From NCBI GenBank assembly GCA_933228895.1, contig OW121853.1:123152133-123216132 (forward strand): 64,000 nt of DNA, in the 5' to 3' direction. Positions within the stretch are counted from its first letter, which is position 1. Every line of letters begins with the position of its first letter. This DNA comes from Platycnemis pennipes (Eukaryota > Arthropoda > Insecta > Odonata > Platycnemididae). This document shows, piece by piece, positions 11,259-22,847 of the stretch. The notes beneath the pieces were generated by a model. It made no database searches, was not told the origin of the DNA, and worked only from the letters and a program-made list of their open reading frames with translations. Both the position numbers and the translations under genes were made by a program.

Positions 11259-11469
11259 CAAATCCAAAAATTACATTTTGTTATAGATATTTTTAGCCCT
11301 TCGCTTTAGAAGAAAATCACGACGAAGCGAAAGGAAAGGATATATTTTGGGATTTGAAAATTTGCATTCCCGGAGGAAAGTTTTAACCCTTTCGAGACGG
11401 CAGAATTCAGGTTGTCCAACTTTGAGCGCTTGGTATTCCCGTAGTTTTCGTTCCAATAACTTGCGATTT
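11259..11469. other. No recognisable feature
   Basis: A minus-strand open stretch (11271-11486) encodes a basic peptide with no recognised domain. Confidence 0.3.
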
Positions 11470-12497
11470 TGATATAAGGAATCCAAATCTAGTAGTAACA
11501 GTTTTTAGAAAACAAATTGCTTATACCACTAAAATTTATGGATTTGTTGTAAATAACGCAAACCCCTGCTAACTTCGAAACCAATGGGTCAATTGAAAAT
11601 TGATTGTTACTGTTCTATGCTGTACAATGAATGCAATGCTGGTACTTATAACATTCACATTAAATATCACTAATAAGGTCAATATCGCTTATTATTTATC
11701 TAGATGTTTATATACGCGTATCGGCAACTCCGTCGTGGGAGAGGGAGGAGAAAAGAGGCGCGTGGTTGCTACCTACTCGGCAGTCGGCGCGCTTCCTTTA
11801 AATGACCGGCACGTATAGTAAAAGTATCTGTGTTGCTCGCTTCAGGTAAATTTAAGGATTTTAGGTTGGGGTGAGCTTTCATCATCATGCTTTTCTACGG
11901 CGTAACTTCTAAGACATAATTGTGTATTCTTTCGGAAGATAATTGCCAGTAACTATTTGAATCAATTCCCATTAGCCTTAACTTTGGGGGAGAGAAACGT
12001 GAGCAATCGGGTAGATTCTCTAACAAGTGATCCATCAACCTGCGTAATGTAGGAAACATATCCCTCAAATAGTACCCGTACACCCATAGTCTAATCATGA
12101 CTAAAAGCAAACGTTTTGAAGCAACCAGTGGATGATTCATAAACTGCCAGGGTACTGCGCGTCACGATGCACGATTTGGCAACTACGCACGGCTTCGAGA
12201 GACTTTCTCTTTTCTGTTGCTTTGTTTTGGCCTGCCTTGATAGGCAGAGAAAAAGCAACGAACAAAAATAATTATCAAACGATATTGAATATACTGCTGA
12301 CATTTAACGTGTATGCTCTACGCACCTGGATTAATTACATTCTACGGCAAACAGCAGTACCAATCAATTTTCAATTGACCCATTGGTTTCGAAGTTAGCA
12401 GAGGTTTGCGTTATTTACAACAACTCCATCAATTTTAGTGGTATAAACTATTTGTTTTCTAAAAACTGTTACTACTAGATTTGGATTCCTTATATCA
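11470..12497. mobile_element. DNA element with 143-bp terminal inverted repeats
   Basis: Bases 11470-11612 and 12355-12497 are inverted copies with only a handful of differences. The interior (about 740 bp) has a GC-rich patch near 11730-11800 and a minus-strand ORF at 11895-12140 with no recognised domain. The right end is cut by a LINE insertion, so original termini and target duplication cannot be read. It is probably a non-autonomous DNA transposon or a foldback element. Confidence 0.7.
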
Positions 12498-12502
12498 TCA
12501 AC

Positions 12503-12655
12503 ATGTAGATGTAGATTACATACAATCATGCACTACTGACTATTCTAAAATATTTCCCCTGCCTATCCCTTTGCTATGCTGCATTTTGTGTTCTCTTATG
12601 CCTAGTGCGGGGGAAAAATTACATTTTGAATTTACCAGTACGACTATCTGGATAT
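12503..12655 (-). mobile_element. CR1-like LINE fragment, family A
   Basis: Tail CATGTAGATGTAGAT followed by part of the family A 3' UTR and the end of coding sequence in antisense. The usual terminal CACCCCCTGCC module is deleted. Confidence 0.65.
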
Positions 12656-12752
12656 AAACCCAATTAAACAAACTAACTCCTACACTTCATTTTAAATGTG
12701 GCACATATATATTTCCTCACTTAGAAACATCCACTATAAAATAAATTCTCGC

Positions 12753-12878
12753 TCCGAGATGGGCCTGCGCCGAGGTGGCTTGCGCCGAGATGGGCCTGCG
12801 CCGAGTTGGGCCTGCGCCGAGGTGGCTTGCGCCGAGACGGCCGCGCCGAGGTGGCCGCGCCGAAGTGGCCGCGCCGAG
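12753..12878 (-). repeat. GC-rich minisatellite, inverted copy 2
   Basis: Reverse-complement relative of 10352-10482: units on GGCCTGCGCCGAGNTG. It ends a few bases before the terminal-inverted-repeat element at 12887. Confidence 0.8.
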
Positions 12879-12886
12879 TTGTACTA

Positions 12887-13621
12887 GACCCCCGTTTTAC
12901 ACGGTGATTGATACTGCGCAGGCTGTTACGAGAACACTTGCGCAAGAAATATTGCGCCGTGTAAAGCGACGACTTGCGAGGACAGGCAGGGCCACTGCGC
13001 GAACGCTTGCGAGCAAATTAGAACATGTTCTAATCTGATACATGCGTTCGTGCAAGTTTGAAGTTTATTTCTCTCACTAGATGGTGAAGATGTAGCGGCA
13101 ACTACCTGCCACGGGATTTATAGCAATTAAATAGGTTGCTGACGATTTATTTGGGTGTTTTTGTTTACACTCAACTCGTCAGGTAGAGAATAAATTGCAA
13201 TATTGATGAGCTGGGGGATTAAATACGTGGAAGCTTAAATCGTGCGTAAAGGAAGAACTCGTTACCTTGGCCCACATCCGTTCGTTTATGGTGCAAATTT
13301 TGGGCTAAGTATACGGGACTAGGGTCTCCACTGTTATTTTAAGACTATGGCTTAAAATATATTTTAAAGTGGTGATAATTTATTGCATCTTTCGCGTTCA
13401 ATTAATTGCAACTTTACAGATCTTGGCGTTATGCGATATATTGACCGTATTACCGCTGCTGAATGGTATATTGTCACTGACATAATACACCGACAATTGC
13501 ACCGTGTAAAGCTGTCAAGCAAGTGCCCTCGCAATTTTCTACGCCACGAACTTTCGCAGACGACTGCTCAAACGGAATCAACATCAACTTGCGCAGTTTC
13601 AATGACCGTGTAAAACGGCCT
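12887..13621. mobile_element. PIF/Harbinger-like terminal-inverted-repeat element
   Basis: The left end CCGTTTTACACGGTGATTG is repeated in inverse at the right end (13590-13620), with inverted homology extending over about 35 bases including ACTGCGCA. The right end reads GGCCT followed by TTA, matching the 3-bp TWA target type; the left border is decayed. The ends resemble the MITE at 43418-43639. No transposase ORF is present. Confidence 0.7.
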
Positions 13622-14204
13622 TTAGCCACAGGACAAGGAACAGTGTTGAAGCAGCAGTAACATTTGACGAAATATTATATTCTTCGGCCTTGGAAAGTAA
13701 AAGTTACCGAGGAGGAAAAGATGAGTTTCCAAGAAGTCGCAACGAGGGGAAGTGACGATGCCCGGGGAAAACTTGTGTTTTCTTCTCCCACTCAAATTCA
13801 GACATGCGAGGGGAAAGTGTTTCTACTTCGCGAGAAACCGGCATAAGACGTTGGTACCTACTTCTCCACGATGCGCATTTGGTCTGTCGCTGGAGCAGGA
13901 AATATAAATTTTCACCGCCTGCGAACACATACGTGTTTCGAAAGCTTGGAGCCGACGGCGAAGCTGACCGAGTGAGTTCTCGAGAGAACTCCAAGGTGTG
14001 AAAGACCTCAAAAATCATCCATCATGTACGGAGAGAACCCGCGGCCATTTGAGCAAAGAGGAAGCGTGGGTGTTGGACGACGTCCATACTGAAGTTGCAA
14101 ATGAAAGAAAATTAAAAAATAAGATTGGGAAGAGATTTCCCTCCTTCTCCCCGATAAAACTACTAAAATAATTATAGCATTTCTATATCATCAGACACAT
14201 GTTG
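13622..14204. other. No recognisable feature
   Basis: Open stretches occur on both strands around 13700-14018 but none carries a recognised domain. Confidence 0.35.
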
Positions 14205-14412
14205 GCAAAAGGACTGTATCCAACCCAACAGACTGCATGATTTTGCATGCTCGCATCGCTATTTTTATCTATTTTTCAATTGTAAAGTTTAGACCAGAAT
14301 ATATTTATTAATCCATTTAATGCATGACATGCATTGCATGTTTGGCGTGTATTCACCCCCGGCCACACACCTTTCGGTGGCTTGCCAGGTATTATGCAGA
14401 TGTAGCTATAGG
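14205..14412 (+). mobile_element. CR1-like LINE 3' end, family B
   Basis: 3' UTR only: TAACCCAAC-like start, ATTTTTATCT, ACTAATCC-like segment, then CACCCCCGGCCACACACC and GCAGATGTAG. Decayed. Confidence 0.75.
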
Positions 14413-14498
14413 TGTATATGGGAATCCGAACTTAATGATCACTCCAAAGAATATATGGATATTTGATTTTTGACGGGACCAACACTACAATAGGTACC

Positions 14499-14825
14499 CT
14501 AGGAGCAATAACACGAGTTAGTAACTTCACCTCGCAAAAGATAAATGTTCCATTTTATCAACACATTATCACAGCATGCAAACGTTTTCATCATAATGGT
14601 TTCCCTTGGATAAATATTTATTGTGAAAATGGGAACTGGAATTTCTGGATCAATACCTATAGTGAAGCAATTTTCCCACAAGACGATTTTCTTTCCTACG
14701 AAGCCAATAAAAGTATTCATCCATTCGAAATTCTCGTTCTTGATAGCAAAGAGAGCCTGAACCGTCTGTTTGTACAAGGAGCTTCTGAGGTAACCGTTAT
14801 CTTCCTCGAAATGAGTTTTTTTCAT
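14499..14825 (-). CDS. Unrecognised ORF, 108 codons
   Basis: An ATG-initiated minus-strand frame. The opposite strand is also open over 14463-14945. No domain is recognised. Its middle and end (IKNENF ... WENCF ... WNIYL ... PSKI) resemble in order, though weakly, the minus-strand ORF at 24392-24682 (IKNRNL ... WENFF ... CGIYK ... PSTKF). It may be a fragment of an old gene or of a mobile element; alternatively a chance ORF. Confidence 0.25.
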   Translation of the reverse strand: MKKTHFEEDNGYLRSSLYKQTVQALFAIKNENFEWMNTFIGFVGKKIVLWENCFTIGIDPEIPVPIFTINIYPRETIMMKTFACCDNVLIKWNIYLLRGEVTNSCYCS

Positions 14826-14945
14826 CCCTCACTCCTTTATAGAGAAAGGAGCCGACCTCAAATTGTACCGCGGGCTCCACATAGAATCTTTATCTCTTTC
14901 GAAACCTCGGCACTTAAAAGGCGTTGTGAAAAAAAGCAAGAATGA

Positions 14946-17239
14946 CACTGTTTGGATGTCGCTGACCCACGATAACCAAAGGTAGGTCAAGTGAAATTTG
15001 GCCAACACTTATCCTGAAGAAGAATACAATTTGTCCTAAATTTAGATCAGAAAAGAGTGGAATATCTTGACCTGCGGCTCCATGGCAATTTTAAAAAGTG
15101 TAAAAAGAAAAACAAGAAAACTGCATTGACAATATGAATAACATAAGATTGGTGTTCTTAATAATACAAATTGCTACACTAATGTGCCGAGGTTTAAATA
15201 AGAGGTTAGTTTTGATGTAAGAATTATCCCTTTCGTTAGAATTTGTAGTTGTATATAAACCATATTAAGACTCATTACGACTACAAAGTGCTTCTCAAAT
15301 GGAAAGTCAATACACGGAGAGAAATCAGTCTCCCTCTCACCTTCAAAAAATCAGTTAGGTATTGAAAAATGTCAAGAGAAAATGTTAAAGAAAGGTTCAT
15401 GGTTTGGAGCCAAATCCCATGAACTTAAAATATGACGTTGTGTATGCAATTGAGAACAAAAATGAATTTGTACTTTGGACATATCTCAGTTGAAAGGAAC
15501 AACACACTACATGAAATATATTAATACATATTTGGCGATGGTGCATCTGAAAAGTAGAAAACTTTTGCGGTGGTACTTCAGGATATTCTCGTCTCAAAAA
15601 TTTCACTGTTGCGTCACGAGATAAACATTAAATTATCCTAAAGTACTAAAGTAACAAATAAGTCTTTATTAAAAAATGGCATGGATTTAAGTACACCAGA
15701 GTTTCTCAAATTCTTTCAAGAAGTCTTTGAGATTATTAATAATACGTAATATGTAATCCAGCATAATATTTATCGGTAATTAAAAATATACTCGCAAAAA
15801 CAACCGTACGTCCATTGTAAACCCAAAAAAGTAATAATAGTAGATATTAGAGGGAGGTGACCGAAAATTGATGCACCATTTCGGATGGGCGTTTAATGGA
15901 AAAGAAGTAGAATTCACTCAGGAAAGGGAGAAAGGGCGGAGAGAAACCCGGCGTCGGCATTAGCATAGTCTTGACGAAAGGTGCCGAGGCGTCTACTGTT
16001 CAACGCTCCATCCTCCCTTCCAAAACTGTATCGGATGTATTCTAAATCGGTAAGGGGACATTTCGGGATCGACAGTTTTTCTTACCTAGGAGGATGTGTT
16101 AGAAACCGTCGGAATTATCTCGAATAGGTAACCAAGGAGTCACGTGGTATAACACCGAATGGTCCGCAAATTTGGTGTGACAAAACCGCTCATTACAGCC
16201 TTATTCATTGTTTGCACGTGTGTTTTATGTCATCTGGGGGCTATATAGTCGATACAGATGAGAATAACTCAAGCGAAAACAATTCATGATATTGTAACGA
16301 GCGATTTAGACACACTAAATTTGCAAACCATTCGTGTTTGTACCAAGTGACTCCTTGGTCACTTATTCGAGATAATCGCGACGGTTTCAAACACAACCCC
16401 CCTGGGAAGTCACGAGTAGGCGTGAGTGAACGTGATTTCAGGATGACGAAGTTTCAAGAGTCCAACCTCTTCGGTCCCCTTGTCCACATACGGGGACAAT
16501 TGGTTATACGTCTCTTAGAGGGTAGACTTCTCTAGTAGAATGATGTACACATATGTGACAATTCCTGATTTTGAATTTTCCGCCTTGACAGGGCCAATTT
16601 CATACACTAAAATTTCTCTTTCAGCTTTCGTTTTTCAGAAATTAGCGGTGGCCACAAATAAAGCGAACTTAATTCAATTATTAATCTCTTTCCCACGTTG
16701 CATTTTTTTCAGTTCATGCACAGAACATTAATACTTTTTTATATATTGTATAAAAATATAGATTTTAATTAAGAAGTAGAGAAACGTGATCAAATGAAAT
16801 ATTAATACTTAAGGTGGTACTTCATTATCATTCATGCGATCATCAACTTTTTTCTATCTATCAAATAAAAACTGTACACGCAGGTACGAGGACTATAAAT
16901 ATTACAACAAAAATAATATTAATAAACATTTTTTCAACATATAAGTTCAATAGTATCATATGTGCTCAAGAGAAGTAAGGACAAGTTTTCCATAGGCCAA
17001 GTATTTTTCAGGACTGAAGAGGATAAAGTTCTATATCTCAATGTAATAATTCATGGATTTCCTTTTGCTTTATCAAAGATCAATCACAAGTGTAAGCAAA
17101 TATATTCGTGGAGGGGTTAGATGGCAGAGGGGTCAGTTCAGGCGGTTCTATCGTGATTCCCTGATACAAAATCCCGTGAAGAAGCTATGCTATTTAATGA
17201 ATAAATACTGATCCAGAAAAACTCCCATATAGAAAATCA
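14946..17239. other. 2.3 kb with no recognisable feature
   Basis: AT-rich. The only recurring piece is TATTTATCGGTAATTAAAAA at 15767, which also occurs at 17443. This and similar stretches may be intron or intergenic sequence. Confidence 0.45.
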
Positions 17240-18135
17240 TCTATAGAGCGATAACGCATGCACAATAATTGTATGATCATGCTGTTATATTGCGCGTTGT
17301 AGTTGCATTCTATTTTTTTACAAGCTCTTTTAACTCATTTTGACTTCGAAACATGACTGACGTGTTGTTGCCACGTTTAATTTACAAAGTGAGAATACAG
17401 GCTCAATCCCGCTGAACCTTGATAATGTAATTCAGTATAATATTTATCGGTAATTAAAAATATACTCGGTATTCGAAAATAGGTTAAATATTTTTATACT
17501 TAGTTTTAAACTATTCCCCTGCGAATACAACTCTTTGTTTTGAATTTAATTGATATTCATATTTGTGAAAATTGTTTGGCATTAATTGTTTGAAGCATTG
17601 GCATTAATTACACCATTTCAATAACCGATGAAATATTTAAATGACATAAAAATATAAGAAAGACCTAGGTATATACCTAAATTAATTTATTAAATAGGCC
17701 TGTAAGCACGTTCCGTCAGGTCCGTTCCGTCACAAGTACCGTTGTCAATGTTAGCAACATACTGTAGCGCCACTTTCATGTAACTAAGGCTTTTCTACTT
17801 TTTTCGAGCAAACATTAATTAATATCAATTAAACAAGTATGGTAATGCGAGCAATTTGTTGCAATGCTAAATTCTACATAAAATTGCGCATCTTATATTA
17901 GTTTTCCGTCAAAACGTCATTTCTCTATACATTATTAACCTGCAAATTTTACTGTAATAGTCATACTCTTACGTATAACCACGGATAAAATAGCTGATTA
18001 TCGACGTCTTTTTTCTTCAGATATACGATGGAAAGGCCTTATTGTTTTATTGCCAATCGAAAGAAGGGCCAAAAAATGATGTGTATTGAAATGTTCACAA
18101 AAATGACATCTGCTTCATAAGACGGTGGAGCCTCC
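17240..18135 (+). repeat. Diverged dispersed repeat, partner 49720-50514
   Basis: Collinear, diverged similarity to 49720-50514, with shared anchors such as GCTGACGTGTT-like, CACGTTCCGTCA, CATAAAATTGCGCATCTTAT and AGAAGGGCCAAAAAA. No coding function seen. The partner is interrupted by the family A LINE at 50515, while this copy runs on uninterrupted (GGTGGAGCCTCCTTAAAC near 18126). Confidence 0.75.
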
Positions 18136-18655
18136 TTAAACTACAATCTCGCGCCGGTATAAACCTTTTATTATAATCATTACTCTTTCTTTCACAATCT
18201 CATATTTGTACATTTCTTTGCAGGTCGAGGCGCCCGTGGTACAGAATTGGAGACGGACGGATTAAATGTGTTATTCAATGTTAAGCAGAAACTCGTTTCC
18301 CCAGCAACTGAAATGACGAAATCATAAGCATCCACGGCGCGCGTCGCACTTCGCTTGTCAGACGAGAGGTGAAATCGAAGGAGTGTCCAGTCGGAGAATA
18401 AAGGTCAGTTTTGGCAAAAGGCGAGATTGGAAAACTATAGAAGGAAAATAAAATATTTTAAGTGGAAACCGGCCTCTCACCATCTTACGGCACTGTAATT
18501 ACTGCTAAAGAGATAGCTGTAACGCTGTAACAAAGTAGAGCCGAGATAAATATTAGTTACTTGTCAAGACTGCTTGCTGCTGGTGCATGGCATACAGACG
18601 GACGTAGGTTTGATGCCGGAATGGGATAGTCTGCGGCCAAGAGAGGCTAGGTAAG
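18136..18655. other. No recognisable feature
   Basis: Nothing recognised on either strand. Confidence 0.4.
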
Positions 18656-18735
18656 TTCATCTACTTCTCTAAGCTATCCTGCGAGCCGCCGCCGTCAGGG
18701 CGTGTGGCAGTGGGTGGAGGTCACCAGCCGTGAGG
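18656..18735 (-). mobile_element. CR1-like LINE 3' tail, decayed
   Basis: GGGCGTGTGGCAGTGGGTGGAGGTCACC read on the plus strand is a diverged form of the shared terminal module. No coding sequence remains. Confidence 0.6.
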
Positions 18736-20167
18736 ATTACATTTTGTTGGGAAAAAACTGTGTGAATCAATTGTGAAGCGCGATTCAAAATATTTTTGAC
18801 CGAATCATAATTCGTTTGCGTTATAGTTATGTACTGAGCGTGGAAAAAACGTATATACTAAAGAATGGATGTATAGCAGATTTCTCGGATTCAAATATCA
18901 AATTTCGAATATTAAATCATGACTCGAATACATCGAATTTCGAATACCTCGATTACTGGAATTGCAATTGATATTCTAAGTATTATTCTCCAAATGGATT
19001 TGTTGCCTGTTGAAGTAAACAGCTACAAGATTATTAAATTAAAAAAAAAGATTCTGGTTTTAAATAGACAAATTAGTGATAAAATATTTTTTCTACCAAT
19101 TATGGACTTTTGAATACTTATATAAATAATAAGCCTTAATACGTGACCAGGAAGTGTTAATACACTAACTCCTGTCCAGTTTTGTATAAATATGATGTAG
19201 TTCATCAAATCACCAAATATAGTGCAATTAGTAAAACATTCTTTCAGCATAATTATTCGAAGCCTCGAATATCGAGTACTTTCTAGTATTCTAGTATTTT
19301 CGGGTAGTATTCGCACATCTCTTGTACATTCATCTCGCTCTGACAGTTTATTCCTCTTAAGTTGTTACTTCTATCTGCCCTGCTAATGTAGGTACTGTGG
19401 GAGTAAAGATATGTCAGCAATGTCAGTTTTGAACTCATGTGAATCGATTTTTCAAGTAACACTGATCATACGAGCAATATTCGAGTTATTAAGTTTCCTG
19501 TCGCTCATCAAAAAGGAGCAAAAGGACAGTTGGTCCAAATTGTTGTTACAAGAATTAGGTTGGATATAGCATCATTGGTGTTAATTTAGACTATACGAAA
19601 TCCGATTTAATCATCGATTACACATAAATGATGGCAAACGTCCAGAAACGGGTTAGCGGAGACTATGTTACATTGAAGGACAAAAACTCAAATGGCTGTT
19701 CCCAAACTCTCTTTCAACCAAAATGTTCACCACAAATCAGCTGAACAGCATTCCATAGCAATTCCCTCTCCAAAATAGGTGCGTTGAGAGGATTTGAGTC
19801 GTTGATTTGATTCCGGAGTTTCCGAAATATCCGGCAAGACGTTATAAGATGACAAAAACTCAGGGAAATCACTTAATTATGAAATGTTTTAAGTCCAGGG
19901 CCTCCTTAAACTTCCGGAAAATATTTTTTCATGATGAGCGAGAGATAGGGTACGATTTAAAAAAAAATACTTAGAAAATACGATAAGAAGACGAAACACC
20001 AGTTTTACAATTTACTAAACCCTACGTAAAAATATGCAGATTTTACGTGGAATCCTGAAGAAACAGTTATGATTTCGGAATCGAGCAATCTGCAAAAATA
20101 AGCAGGTGGGTTTCTTCAAAGATATGAGCGAATGAATGTATTATTTTCGGGGAAAAAAGTTATAATA
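18736..20167. other. No recognisable gene; TTCGAAT-type repeats
   Basis: AT-rich. Short TCGAATA/ATTCGAA motifs cluster at 18890-18955 and 19255-19300, roughly inverted relative to each other, suggesting the ends of a decayed foldback element. No transposase seen. Confidence 0.4.
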
Positions 20168-20575
20168 AAATCATCATCATCGGTCAACAATCCTAGGATT
20201 GGTTTGACGAAGCCCAACACTCGATTCTTCTATCGGACATCCAAAGTTATCTCACGTTACACGTTCCTACCCTAAAACGTCTGCCACACTTGACTGATGT
20301 GCTCTGTCGGGTAGTCCCGCTCGGAGACCCGAATGGGGGACTATTTTACCTCCGGAATATTTTACTCGAGATGGTTCCATCACGCATTGATAATAAGAGT
20401 GGAGTAGCTGTGCTTTCTCGGGATATTAATGTGGTGGTTTCCCCTCGCCTTCCACACCGCAGTACTATAGCCGTCTAAGTAAATGTTATCACGCCTGCAG
20501 TGAAATGAATGTCGCTGTACTGACCATTGTGGTCTCTACCTTCACTTATTTGAAGATGAGCTGCTGCCCTCTACT
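20168..20575 (-). mobile_element. SINE-like repeat with RTE tail, 3' part
   Basis: Read on the minus strand it ends in AATCCTAGGATTGTTGACC followed by GATGATGATGATT, the same tail as the RTE-like LINEs in this window. The preceding body is not RTE coding sequence and matches 41100-41400 collinearly. The copy is split by a family B LINE (20576-21447) and resumes at 21448. Confidence 0.75.
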
Positions 20576-21447
20576 CATCTACATAGTACCCTACAAGCCA
20601 CCATAAAGGTGTGTGGCAGGGGGTTAATTCTTACCAAACATGCACTACATATCACGCATAAAAAAGGATTAGTATTAATATACTATAAGTATAAACTTCA
20701 CTATTTAAAAAGATAAAAATAGTATAGTAATCATGCAAAAACATGCTGTTGATTGGGTTACCTTCAAGTCCGTATACCAACATGCAGCTACCTATGCAGC
20801 TACCTATGTAGCTGCATGTTGGTATACGGACTTGAAGGTAACCCAAGTAACAGCATCGTATTGGACATATTTACCGTTATTCATATCTCTAATTGTACGA
20901 GGAAAAAAGGACATTTTGAATCTGTCAGTTCGGCAATCAATTTCTCTAATTTTGAGATTATGGTCCAGTCTACCATAGTAAGTTGGGGTTCGCAAAATAC
21001 TTTTAACATCATCACTGAAAATATGGTCTTGGAATTTGTTCAAGAGATTAAGTCTAAATTTGAACCTGCGATCTGACAATGATTCCCAATTTAATTCATT
21101 TAATAGACTGGTTACACTAATAAGGTTATCATACCGTCCCTTTACAAATCTTGCCGATCTTCGCTGCACACGTTCAAGTTCGTTATTTAGACCGATTTCG
21201 TAGGGATCCCATATACTCGCAGCGCACCCCAAATGAGGTCTAACCGGGGAAAAGCAGCTGATTTCTCGTACATGATCGTCACATTTACCCAGTACTCTTT
21301 TGATGAATCCCAGTTTACGATTCGCTTGACCCATTATTTCACGTATGTGTTTACCCCAGGAAAGATCATGTGTCAGTCTTATTGCAAGATATTTAATGGA
21401 TTCCACGTTTGTTAATTCATTATTACTTATTTTGTAAGTGATAGGAG
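20576..21447 (-). mobile_element. CR1-like LINE, family B, 5'-truncated
   Basis: The minus strand encodes SIKYLAIRLTHDLSWGKHIRE, then LGFIKRVLGKCDDHV, QRRSARFVKGRYDNLISV and RTPTYYGRLDHN, with one continuous frame of about 200 codons. The 3' UTR and shared module end at 20576. It inserted into the SINE-like repeat; uninterrupted sequence of the same repeat is seen at 41390-41410. Confidence 0.9.
20753..20846. repeat. Perfect 39-bp palindrome in LINE 3' UTR
   Basis: Arms 20753-20791 and 20808-20846 are perfect reverse complements with a 16-base loop. Other family B copies have only one arm here followed by a different sequence, so this is a local inverted duplication private to this copy. Confidence 0.9.
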
Positions 21448-21540
21448 GAGAAATCCTCCGGGTGATAGGAAGCGTAATTGTTGGCGACCTCCCGTGACCA
21501 AGTCACGGAATCTTCGCAGGTTCTGTATTATTTTAGAGGC
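21448..21540 (-). mobile_element. SINE-like repeat with RTE tail, 5' part
   Basis: CCTCCGGGTGATAGGAAGCG through GGTTCTGTA matches 41398-41475 and continues the copy interrupted at 20576. Confidence 0.75.
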
Positions 21541-22164
21541 CTACCTTACCCAGGGATAGATCAATACCCCCTTGGAGTGCCGTTGCTTTTTGTCCACAAT
21601 TGCTTATTCAACGAGTAAACTCGCCTCTTTCGCAGCTCACCTCTATATCCAAAGGTCGACCCAACATTCGTAACCCGGTGGACTCACTCGGTGGCTTTAA
21701 GCTCAGCCCCGAGAATAGCATAAAAGTACATTTAAAATTTCATTGTATGTTATAAAATTGCATTTAAAATTAAAAATTCCTCGAATACAGTATAAGAGAA
21801 ATCATTACATTCGGGAGAAACTATTATCATTCAACGCCTCGAACATTTTCGCCATTCACTTTCAAAATGCGTGGATGGGAAAGCTGAATGAACTATCAGG
21901 ACAATGAAAAAAAGCGGATCCTCACATTCCCAGGGATGTCTCAATCTTCGCATATTTGTTCCTGTATTTTTCCCGGGCCAGGGAAAATGTGTGAAACGCT
22001 ATGAGGTCGGATTCACGACGCATTCCGGAGCGACTAGCTCTCCCAACAAGATGATGAAGATATGGGACGTGTGATTGGAACTTTCCACAGCTTCCTTAGC
22101 GACGGATTACACTTTTTCAACACTTCGTCGTCGAGAAAGAAAAACATAAGGTGATGCGATCGCC
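21541..22164. other. No recognisable feature
   Basis: No domain or repeat recognised. Confidence 0.4.
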
Positions 22165-22273
22165 ACAATATTGTACCTGCTTTTAAAAACAAGGGCTGTT
22201 CCAATGACCTGAATAATTATAGACCAATAGCTATCAAAAACACTTTTTCTAAAATATTCGAAAAGTTTATGTA
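22165..22273 (+). pseudogene. Non-LTR RT fragment (other lineage), left part
   Basis: Encodes VPAFKNKG...NNYRPIAI...SKIFEKFMY, the conserved start of a LINE reverse transcriptase (NYRPI block). It differs from families A-C. It is interrupted by a family A LINE and resumes at 22848 in the same frame. Confidence 0.8.
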
Positions 22274-22847
22274 CATCTACATCTACACGATACCCTGCAA
22301 GCCACCGCGAGGGTGTGTGGCAGGGGGTGAAGATCACCAAGCATGCACTACTAACATGAAAACTAGCAACTATATTGTCTCATGCAACTTGATTGCTAGT
22401 ATCTATAGTAATTAAGGGGTAAGACATGCATCATGCACTACAGAATACTCTAGAATATTTCCCCTACCTATCCCTTTGCTACGCTCCCTATTCTGTTCTC
22501 TTATAGTACGGGAGAAAAATGCCATTTTGAATCTATCAGTAGGACAATCTATCTCTCTCTAATCTTATTTATCTCGTCGAATCTAGCACAATACGCTGTT
22601 TTTTTAAATATGTGCCTAACATCTTCAGTAAAGCTATCCGATTGAAATTTCTCTAATAGATTTAATCTGTACTTCCACCTACGCTCTGATAATGATTCCC
22701 ACCCTAATTCTTTTAATTCTGAAACGCTACTCAACCTATCGTAACACCTTTTAACGAACCTAGATGCTCTCCGCTGCACACTGTCTAGTTCTCTGATCAA
22801 ACCTAATTCATTAGGATCCCATGTATATGTATAATATATCCCATGTA
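22274..22847 (-). mobile_element. CR1-like LINE, family A, with 6-bp target duplication
   Basis: Minus-strand 3' end of family A (QRRASRFVKRCYDRLSSV, FQSDSFTEDVRHIF) with complete 3' UTR and tail at 22274. It sits in an RT gene: TATGTA occurs at 22268-22273 and 22848-22853, and removing the insertion restores the reading frame FEKFMYNE. A local duplication of CCCATGTATATGTATAAT lies at the 5' junction. Confidence 0.9.

Noticed and set aside
14463..14945. 160-codon plus-strand ORF
   Set aside because: Starts at a TTG, no domain, and overlaps the ATG-initiated minus-strand ORF at 14499-14825 whose block order resembles another locus. Treated as a shadow.
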